From the NCBI GenBank assembly GCA_024220525.1, contig JAMYWO010000015.1, positions 49,586 through 65,743 on the forward strand: 16,158 nt of DNA. The letters run 5' to 3'. The position numbers were made by a program, and so were the translations under genes. Under the pieces are notes generated by a model. It ran no database searches. It saw nothing but the letters and a program-made list of their open reading frames with translations, and had not been told where the DNA came from. This stretch comes from Cochliopodium minus (taxonomy: Eukaryota; Discosea; Himatismenida; Cochliopodiidae). Shown one piece after another: positions 8,594 to 16,158 of the stretch (position 1 is its first letter; every line of letters begins with the position of its first letter).

Positions 8594-10157
8594 TTATTTC
8601 TTCATTTCGATCTTCTCAATCAAACTCTCCAAAGGAAGCATGTCCTTAGAAGAAACAAGTTTGAAGTGAGAAACAAAAAAGTAAAAATGTTTAAAGCAAG
8701 TGAACAAATGAGACTCAGCCTTTTCTATTTAAAAAAAAAAAATAAATAAAAATAAAAATAAAATAAAAATATTAATAAAATAATAATGTTTTAATTTATT
8801 ACCTTTTCTCATTTCTTCCAAGTGATTGTGATAAATGTGAGCATAAACTCTGAACATTCTCTCCAAAATTTTTTTCAAAGTTGATTTAAATTTCTTTGGA
8901 TATTCTCCCTCATCATTTTCTGGAAAGACCTTTAAAAAATAAAAGTAAAAAAAAAATAAAAAAAAAATAAAAAAAAATAAAAAAAAATGAAAAAAAATAA
9001 AAAAAATAAATAAAATAAAATAAATTTCTCATCAGGAGTTTTTTCTACATATTGATAAAAATCAGGTAAATAAATTAAAGCATCATTTTGAGAAATATTT
9101 TATAACATTAAAAAATAACTTTTAAAATATAAAAAATTAAAAAAAAAAAAAATTTTTTGAAAATAATGTTACCTCAGTGTCTTCGAACATTTCAGAAATC
9201 CATTCTTGAAGGTAGGTTATATATTCTTGTGCGCTACATTCGATGGGTTTGGTGATTTTCTTTCCATCCGCCCAAAAATAAGTTGCTTCCCCAGCTTTTT
9301 TTAAAAAATTTTAATTTAATTGAAAAGCAAAATTAATTTTTGACAAATAATATCAAATTGAATTAATCATCTATTAATATATTGTTTCAAAAATTAAGAT
9401 AAACTTTCAATATAAAAGAACATATTGAAGATATTCGGATTATATTTCCAAAATATTTATCTTATTGTAAACATATAAAACTTTCTTCCAAAACATAAAT
9501 GAACTTATTAATCACAAAAAATATATAATCGAATTCTTTTTGTATGTTGATAGATTTGAAAGCTATATTTGATTATTATTCGTTTCATATTTATTTTTAA
9601 TGGAATATAAAAAAATTTTAATTATTGGGAAGGAAAGATTTGATATCTTAGATATATTCTCATGATATGTCTTAATGAACAATCTTCAAGGTTAATTAAA
9701 TTATATATTTGAAGGAAAAAGATTAATACCCGTCATTGTAGGACATTTTTCTTTTGTACAATAATCTTTGATCAAACCACATACAAGATTCATTGTGTTA
9801 AATAATTCTACAACTGCAAAATAAATAAATTATAAATAATATGTCAAATAAAATAATATAATCTTCAATAAAGGTTGATGTTTTATATGGATAGTTTTGA
9901 TCCGCAAGATTATTGTTACCATTGAATGCTAACCATGAATTTTCATTTTCTCCCTTTGGACATACAACAGCAGATCTCAAATCAATCCCAGTGGAGATGG
10001 AATTCTGATATGCCTCTTTTATTTTGCTGAAATTTTTTCCCTTACATTTGACTGTTCCATTTTTGACTTTACTTTTTTATAAAAAAAAAATATTTGAGGT
10101 TTGGGTAATCATATTTTTCAATGAAATTGATTCATATTCTTACAATAACTTTTTCAT
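8594..10157 (-). CDS. MOB family kinase activator (MOB1-like), one frame break in exon 4
   Basis: Six exons: 10144-10157, 9920-10071, 9730-9815, 9173-9294, 8803-8929, 8594-8724. Exon 1 is only 14 nt. The product reads almost end to end like a MOB domain: IDLRSAVVCPKGENENSWLA, VELFNTMNLV, CTKEKCPTMTAG, YFWADGKKITKPIECSAQEY, WISEMFEDTE, VFPENDEGEYPKKF, RMFRVYAHIYHNH and FKHFYFFVSHF. The zinc ligands expected for MOB (two Cys in CTKEKC, two His in AHIYHNH) are present. MOB proteins bind and activate NDR/LATS-type kinases in mitotic exit and Hippo-like signalling. Exon 9730-9815 is 86 nt, but the flanking phases and homology call for 84: the 5' part reads in one frame, the 3' part in another, with the switch near 9776-9786. 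The total is 632 nt; 630 would give 209 residues, the usual MOB length. An acceptor at 9766-9767 would restore frame by skipping the conserved helix. Confidence 0.82.
8939..9021. repeat. (A7-9 T)n-rich intronic simple repeat
   Basis: Repeated A-runs of about 6-10 separated by single T or G bases, followed by a few AAATA units. It lies within the 243-bp intron 8930-9172 of the MOB gene. Slippage-prone sequence with no function implied. Confidence 0.85.
9295..9729 (-). other. Long MOB intron (435 bp)
   Basis: The longest intron in the window, between the MOB exon ending CPTMT and the exon starting GEATYFWADG. It is bounded by donor GTATTAAT (minus strand, 9729) and acceptor AAAAAG (9295). The content is A/T-rich with fewer long homopolymers than other introns here. 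I see no credible exon, RNA or nested gene. A segment at 9646-9673 resembles one at 10252-10280 upstream of the gene. Confidence 0.7.
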
Positions 10158-10474
10158 GGTATATAATGGGATTTGAAGAAATTTTTTTTTTTATTTTTTT
10201 ATTATCACTGAAATATTTTGATTATATTCTCAACTAAAAATGATTGATTAATCTCAGATTCATTCTCATGAAATGACCTTATTTTTTCAATGAATCTTGT
10301 AAAATTATATAAAAATATGAAATTTAGTTTTATATCTATAATTGAAATTAAAAGAGATCAATGATTTTCCAACAATTTGACATCAATGGATTGCATAAGT
10401 TCAAAAATTAACTTTAAAGTTAATTTTTTTCTAAAATTTTAATTTATACACTCGTATTAAAAACAATATACTTC
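10158..10474. promoter_or_regulatory. Intergenic region upstream of MOB gene, with 26-bp palindrome
   Basis: 317 bp between the stop of the 131-residue gene and the MOB start, both minus strand. It must include the MOB promoter and the 3' end of its neighbour. It holds a perfect 26-bp palindrome (10403-10428), a short stretch resembling part of the long MOB intron (10252-10280) and several T tracts. The rest is A/T-rich with nothing recognised. Confidence 0.5.
10403..10428. repeat. Perfect 26-bp palindrome
   Basis: Two 13-bp arms without spacer, centred on AACTTTAAAGTT at 10410-10421. Only the central six base pairs on each side carry information beyond A/T runs. It lies 47 bp past the stop codon of the 131-residue minus-strand gene and about 245 bp upstream of the MOB start. 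It could be a dimeric binding site, part of a 3' end, or chance in A/T-rich DNA. Confidence 0.9.
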
Positions 10475-10870
10475 TTATTTGAGATTGAAGAAACCATTCT
10501 TATTTATTTCAATTTTATCAAGGATATTCTGATTGCTTTTTGTCTTTGGGAATATCTTATTCAAAATTAGAGGATTATGGTTCTCAATTAGTTGAATGTT
10601 GGATGCTAAAAGGGAGATTTTTAACTCATTTTTCTTTTTTAACTCATTTAACTTGATTTTTAACTCTTCTTTTTGGGTTAGCATTCTCTTTTTCTTATCA
10701 TCTTTTCTATTGAATGGTTTCTTCTCATTTTTTTCAAATCTATCAAAATTATAACTTGGCAAGGTTGGAGGAATTGGAATTTGAGGTGTTAAAAAGGAAC
10801 CAAATGGAATTAATTGACATACATCAAGTGATCCATCTGAATGTTCCAAAGTGAAAGAATCAAATTGCAT
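10475..10870 (-). CDS. Hypothetical protein, 131 aa, proline patch plus charged coiled coil
   Basis: A single uninterrupted frame ending in TAA; I do not recognise its family. The start at 10870 is well set because an in-frame TAG lies only three codons upstream (TAG AAA AGA ATG). Residues 1-25 read like a folded or binding segment (MQFDSFTLEHSDGSLDVCQL). Residues 27-40 are a proline-rich patch (LTPQIPIPPTLPSYNF region). About 45-85 is a lysine/glutamate-rich helix likely to form a coiled coil (EELKIKLNELKKKNELKISL). The C terminus is lysine/asparagine-rich. No signal peptide or membrane segment is seen, and local composition is more protein-like than the surrounding A/T runs, which supports real coding. 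It is divergent from the Pmp-like gene and tandem with MOB. Confidence 0.65.
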   Translation of the reverse strand: MQFDSFTLEHSDGSLDVCQLIPFGSFLTPQIPIPPTLPSYNFDRFEKNEKKPFNRKDDKKKRMLTQKEELKIKLNELKKKNELKISLLASNIQLIENHNPLILNKIFPKTKSNQNILDKIEINKNGFFNLK

Positions 10871-11096
10871 TCTTTTCTAGATTTGTTTATGTTTTTCTTT
10901 ATTTATTTCATTATTTCATCTTCTCAATTGATTAAAATTAATGTCAAATTTTATCACTAATTTTTTTTATTTTTAGCTTGTATTTTCTTGGAATGATCAG
11001 TATCATAATCCTCAAAGAGTTTTAATTAAAGGATTGGTGCAATTTGGTTCAAATCTTAAAAGTTTTCCAAAATAAAAGAAATATGAAATAAAAAAA
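10871..11096. promoter_or_regulatory. Divergent intergenic region, hypothetical / Pmp-like genes
   Basis: 226 bp between outward-facing start codons, so it must carry both promoters. An A-run of eight directly precedes the Pmp-like ATG at 11097. No clear TATA box or shared motif with the other divergent region was found. Confidence 0.45.
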
Positions 11097-14000
11097 ATGA
11101 AGTATTACTTTCAAATTAGAATTTACTTGATATTTGTTTTTGGGATATCATTTTCATTTCAATTATTGGATAGTTATACTTTCAAGTCCAAACATCCATT
11201 TGACAATGATCAATTAAATTTTGATTTGAAAGGAGAATCAGAAACAATATTCATTTCAAAGACAAATATGGAAATCAAATTGTATAAAATAACTCCTAAT
11301 AATACATTGTTAAATATAAAGGTAAGATATAAAGGTTTATAGTTGATCAATTGTGAAAAAATAAACTTAATTAGAAAGATCAAATCAGATTGGAGAGTCA
11401 AATGGAAAAAAGAATGATATTGGATGGTGGACGTTATATAATTGATCCATTAACCGAAAATATGGAAAATTATACGTTGGATTTAGAAATATTTCCAATT
11501 ATTAGACCACATAATTCAAATAATCCCATTCCGAGTGAATATATTAAATCTTTAGAATTGACAAATTATTATGCGTTTGTTGACTCAAAAAATGGAAAAG
11601 ATGATGGAACCACATTTTCAAGTAAAATTACATTTTTAAAATATATTCAATGCATAATAATAATTACATATAACAACATTCATTTGATATATTTTCAAAT
11701 AATCTCTTTTTATTTTTCATTTTTCTCAAAAATAATCAATCAAAGGAACTGAAAAGGGTGCACCAATATGGAGGACATTGGATTATGCTTTATCGATGAT
11801 GAACAAATTTGCACAAAATAAATCAGAGATATGTGCCAATCTATACATCATGCCAGGAAATTATAACTATTCATCAATAATAATACCCAAATCAACAACA
11901 CCGAACTTTTATAATTCTAATTTTAATATAATCGCGAATTCATCAAGAGCAGATAACTTCAATGTGAAGGATATAGACGTATCTATAAATCAAATTCAAG
12001 ATTTCAATGTGTATAATTGCATCTTCACAATACAAGGTATTCTTTTTTCAAATTTGGATCAACAAGACACTTTGTCAAGCTACAACTCTACCTCTACTTA
12101 CTCTTTCTGTGTCTTTAACGACAACTCGATCAATAACTACTTGTTGTATTTTTCTCTTTCTCAGGTGACCATATCAAATTGCGACTTTGAATCTAATTCC
12201 AATGAAAATCAAAATAATGGAGGGATTCTCTTCTTTGAAACATGTGGTTTTATCAACATCCTAAATTCTAATTTTGTAAACTTTTTTTTAAAAAACAATT
12301 TTATTTTTCATAATTTATTTCCAATGTAAATAAACAAAAATTTATTAAATTTAGAGAAACAGCTTGGCTTCTTTTGGAGGAGCTTTAATGATTGGAAATA
12401 ACAATTCCTACGTTTTTATCCAGTACAGCAATTTTTTCAATAACACTGCTACATTGGGTAGTGGAGGAGCAATTTATGTCAGATGCAACAATTTCCAAAT
12501 TTCTATTATGGATTCTAATTTCGTAAGATTTTGCATTTTAAAATTTCTTATTCATTGATCTTAAATTTAAAGATATCCAATACAGCAAGTAATGATGGAG
12601 GGGCAATTTCTGTTCACGAAAATAACATTATGTTCAACGTTTCTAGATGCAGTTTTAATTGGAACCAAAATGAAGGGGATGGAGGGGCGATCAGTGTTTA
12701 TAAATACAATTCTTTTTCCTCTATTAATGATTGTACTTTTAATTCTGTAAAATAATTTTCTTCAAAACTTTTCTTTAAAAGTTTAATGAATTATTGTTTT
12801 ATTTTTAAGAATAACTGTGGTAATAGAGGTGGTGCTGTTTCTTTCAGATCTTATGACCAATATAACAGTATTTCTGGCTCTTCTTTTACTAATAACTACG
12901 CTATAAATGATGGAGGAGCTGTTCATTTTTTGCACAACAATAACTATTCTAGCATTCAAAATAGTTATTTCCGTAATAATTCTGCTCTTTTTGGTAATGG
13001 AGGAGCAGTTAGTATTTATCAAGATAATCATGAAAATAAAATAGAAGATTGCTCTTTTTACAAGTAAATTGTTTTCATTTTAAAATACTTTTAAAAATTT
13101 AAATTTTGTTTTTTAGTAATGTTGGAGATTCGGGGGGTTCAATGTCCATTTTTGACGAAAATAGAAATACAAACATAATAAATTGCAAGTTTGTAAATCT
13201 GTTGATATTAATTTATTTTAGCTTTCATTTTTATCATTTTTAGAAATACAACTACTCTTATTTTAGAGGAGGTGTAATTTCTATGCCTTCTACAAATACT
13301 GATACGAGTTTCAAGAACTGTACTTTTGACCATAATACATCAAAAACAGTTGGAGGAGTATTTTATATTGGCCTTTCTACTTTTTCTTTGGTGGATTCAA
13401 CGTTCATTGGAAATACTGTATATTTTGATGCTGCAACCATTTTCATGGAAAATGCAACAAACTCATATATAGAAGGTTCAAATGCTTTTGTTTAAAAATT
13501 TTTCAATTCATTATTTCTTGTTTCTTTTTTTTTTAGGTTGTGATTTTTTTTATAATCATGCAGTTTATGGAAATGGAGCAGTTCTTCTTGTTTATCAGAC
13601 ATTGAATCTCACAATTAAATCTTGCAATTTTTCTCACAATCAAGCAGAAAACGGAGGAGTTGCTTATATCCTAAAAAGCAGTCAAGTAAACATACATGAC
13701 ACTTTCATTTTGTATAATAAAGCAGTGAATGGAGGAGTTTTCTTCTCGAGTTCTAACATTACTATACTTATCGAAAATACCAATATCACTGGCTCAACTG
13801 CCAATAATGGTGCAGTCTCCTATTGCGAAAAGGAATGTTATTTAACAATGGAAAGATCTTATTTTAATGTAAATTTAACTAATTTTTTTTTAAAACACAT
13901 TTTTACATTTTTTAAAAAAGGGAAATAAAGCAGTAAATCAAGGAGGTGTGGTTTATATCTACTCTGGTAATTTAATAATTGAAGAGAGTGAATTCAAAGG

Positions 14001-16158
14001 AAACCAAGCAGGTAGCAACAACTACCAAGGATTAGGAGCGGTCATTTTTTCTTCAGAGTCGAACATTACTTCCATCAACTCTCTTTATGAATCTAACAGT
14101 ATCATTGGTGACGGAATTGCATATTTCTCTTCTCAATTTAGAGAAATGAATGCTACCTTTATAAATAACACTTGGAATCTCAACAATGCTTTCATTGGCT
14201 CTGTTGTTGACTTTGACGGCTTTTTTGACGTTGAAATCGATTACGAGACTTATTGCAATAACAATGCTTTCAACAAAACTATTATTTATTTTCAAGTCAA
14301 TGGAACTATAACAATACAAAACTCTACTTTTAATTCGTAAAATTTTTTAATTTTTAAAATTTTATTTTTTATTATTTTATTTCATAGATTATTTTTTTTT
14401 TTAATAAAGGAATATAGGAGTTAATGGAGGAGCTTTAATTTGCGAACAAAAAATCAACACTTCTCTTCACATCATCGGAAGTATTTTTTCTAACAATCAA
14501 GCTTACAGTTATGGTGGAGCTATTTACTCTTATGATTGTGGTTTGTATATTTATTCTTCTCAGTTCTATTCCAACACTGCATCTTATGGAGGTTCTATCA
14601 ACATAGAAAATGATGAAACTACAAACGCAAATATTCTAGTCTTGTCTAATTCAAATTTTACAAACGACGAAGTAATTTTATTTTTGATTTTTGATTTATT
14701 ATTAATTTTATTTTTTAATGATATTAATTTTATTTTTTAATGATATTAGTATTTTTTTAATGATAATAGTATTTAATTTTAGTTTTTTATTATTTTGTTT
14801 TTTATTTTTTTTATCTTTTTCATTATTTTTTAAAAAAAAGGTTTCTGGGGATGGAGGATCAATTTGGATTCATTCTAGAAATTCAGAAGGAAGTATTTTG
14901 ATTGAGAGTTGCAATTTCTTGTATACACTATCATATGGAAAGGGAGGATGTCTTTACTTTTCGACAAACATCAATATTTCCGAACCTTTTTTCCAAATCT
15001 CAAACAACAACTTTAAGCAAGTGACATCACTAATGGGAGGAGGTGCGTTATATTTCAGTGCTCCTATTTGGGGATTTTCAACTGTTTATTTCATCCAAGA
15101 TAACAATTTTAGTATTTGTTATGCTCAAACTAATGGAGGAGCTATCCATATTTATGATGTTATGTTTCCTGGAGTGGTATACCCAAAATATTATAATAAT
15201 ATCGTAGGACTAGGTAATCTCGAGACATTTTCTAACCAATTTGTTTTCGATGTAACTCGAAATACTTTTTCTTTATGCAAAAGGTTCCATTTTTTCTTTT
15301 TTATTATTTTTTCTTTAAAAATTTTTAATTTTCAATTTATAGCAGTGGAGCAGGTGGAGCAATTTTCCTCAATTTCACCAATGAAGTGAATAAGAATGAT
15401 GAACTTATTTACTTCCGAGACAATATATTTTTACAGAATGTAGCAACATATGGAAACACAGTCGCAACAACTCCATTTTACATTCGACCCCAAATAGGAT
15501 CAAACAGAACAGCTCTCCCTATATTCGAAAACATCGTCTTTAATCTTTCTCTAAGTGTGTTAGACTTTTTCGAGAACCAAGTGATGTACACCGAAAGTAT
15601 TTCTTCTTTACCTTCTATTGATTTGAGCCTCGCTGATGGTGATGGAATACTTGTTACTCCCTATCCAGGAGGAGCTTTAAAATTGTCTAGTGATGGTTAT
15701 GCAAATTTCTCCAATCTTCAAGTCGTCGGAAATAGCAGTCTTCAAATCCAAGCTTATTTGGACTCTCAAAAACTTGCTGGTTGGAACGTTACCACTAATG
15801 TGAGAGTTTTTGTTGTTGGATGTCCCATTGGTTATCACATGATAGAAAAGAATTGTGTAAAATGTTCTGTTCAACAATACACATTGGATGGAAAAAGTTG
15901 TAAGATTTGTCCTTATCAGCAAGATCTTTCTCAATATTGTGTCAATTCTACTAATAGAGATGATGTTGACAAAAACGAGTATTTTGTTCAAAAAGGTTTT
16001 TGGGTTTTGCAAAAGGGTAATCAGCCTTCTACTTTGCTCAGATGTCCCGTCATTTCCAAGTGTTCCAACTTTTCTTGCACCTACCAAATTCCTGATGATG
16101 TAAGCAATTCACATATTGTTTGCAGTTCTGACAAACTTGTGAACAACCAAACTCAATA
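11097..16158 (+). CDS. Pmp-type parallel beta-helix surface protein with cysteine-rich domain, 3' partial
   Basis: Thirteen exons: 11097-11321, 11375-11621, 11746-12275, 12355-12522, 12573-12746, 12810-13063, 13117-13192, 13244-13475, 13537-13868, 13921-14336, 14410-14671, 14841-15283, 15343 to the window end. They give at least 1391 residues with every join in phase. Residues 1-20 are a signal peptide (MKYYFQIRIYLIFVFGISFS). At 145-190 is VDSKNGKDDGTTFS...PIWRTLDYAL and IMPGNY, the opening of a pectin-lyase-like right-handed helix. From about 310 to 1130 there are some 26 turns carrying GGA[ILV] or close variants (GGAIYV, GGAISV, GGAVSI, GGVVYI), many paired with FxxN (FFNNTA, FRNNSA), as in chlamydial Pmp repeats and related protist proteins. 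From about 1280 a TNFR/ephrin-receptor-like region begins: GCPIGYHMIEKNCVKC and CKICPYQQ, then KGFWVLQKGN. It is open to the last base. Probably a secreted or membrane-anchored surface protein; a membrane segment downstream is expected but not seen. Confidence 0.92.
14704..14772. repeat. 20-22-bp tandem repeat, three copies
   Basis: The block TTTTTTAATGATATTA starts at 14711 and 14733, with a diverged third copy (TTTTTTAATGATAATA) at 14753. It lies in the 169-bp intron 14672-14840, the longest intron of the Pmp-like gene, and accounts for much of its extra length. Confidence 0.85.

Noticed and set aside
9765-9786. A 21-nt mini-intron (GTATGT to AAAG) as the explanation for the MOB frame break
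   Set aside because: It is far shorter than any other intron here and its removal would not correct the 2-nt excess, since 21 is a multiple of three.
10022-10064. ATG reading MEQSNVREK as the MOB start
   Set aside because: It is in the wrong frame and stops after 13 codons. The 14-nt exon at 10144-10157 joins in phase to give MKKLFKVKNG.
12783-13031. Minus-strand 82-codon frame inside the Pmp-like gene
   Set aside because: Shadow of exon 6, whose plus-strand translation carries three GGA repeats.
13476-13495. Donor at 13490 for exon 8 of the Pmp-like gene
   Set aside because: It would leave phase 0 and break the frame of exon 9; the donor at 13476 gives IEG joined to CDFFYN in phase.
11097-16158. 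Bacterial (chlamydial) contamination suggested by Pmp repeats
   Set aside because: The gene has twelve in-phase spliceosomal introns and the A/T-rich composition of its neighbours. Pmp-type repeats are also known in protists.
1-16158. tRNA, rRNA, CRISPR arrays and transposons
   Set aside because: No cloverleaf with conserved loops, no rRNA-like GC-richer block, no spaced direct repeats and no transposase or reverse transcriptase motif was seen on either strand.

Overview
This is nuclear DNA of an AT-rich unicellular eukaryote. Most genes are broken by short GT-AG introns (about 50-435 bp), and every splice join I propose was chosen so that the reading frame and the protein family signature both continue. 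Non-coding DNA is almost pure A/T with long homopolymers. TAA, TAG and TGA all act as stops. The gene content (an ankyrin protein, a class 3 lipase, a MOB protein and a large Pmp-type beta-helix surface protein) would suit a free-living amoeboid or flagellated protist, for example an Anaeramoeba-like or heterolobosean lineage. That assignment is an impression, not a result.

Layout from left to right: (1) 87-1698, minus, 3' end outside the window: a GPR180/TMEM145-type protein, with signal peptide, extracellular domain and the first membrane segments over six exons. (2) 1934-3345, minus: a seven-exon TMEM198-like (DUF4203) multi-pass membrane protein with a lysine/serine tail. (3) 3605-4983, plus: a two-exon ankyrin protein with a conserved-looking C-terminal cap. 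(4) 5091-8418, plus: an eleven-exon alpha/beta hydrolase of the lipase class 3/diacylglycerol lipase-like type with a complete Ser-Asp-His triad. (5) 8594-10157, minus: a six-exon MOB family kinase activator whose fourth exon is 2 nt out of frame. (6) 10475-10870, minus: an unrecognised 131-residue protein. (7) 11097 to the window end, plus: a thirteen-exon Pmp-type (GGA[ILV] plus FxxN) parallel beta-helix protein followed by a cysteine-rich domain, 3' end outside the window.

The genes do not form an obvious pathway. Three are likely secretory or membrane proteins (1, 2, 7), and two belong to conserved eukaryotic signalling families (4, 5). No tRNA, rRNA, CRISPR array or transposon was recognised. 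The points most worth a second look are the recurring position of introns within the beta-helix repeats of gene 7, the single 2-nt frame break in the MOB gene (with a possible in-frame splice bypass), several micro-exons, and a perfect 26-bp palindrome upstream of the MOB gene.
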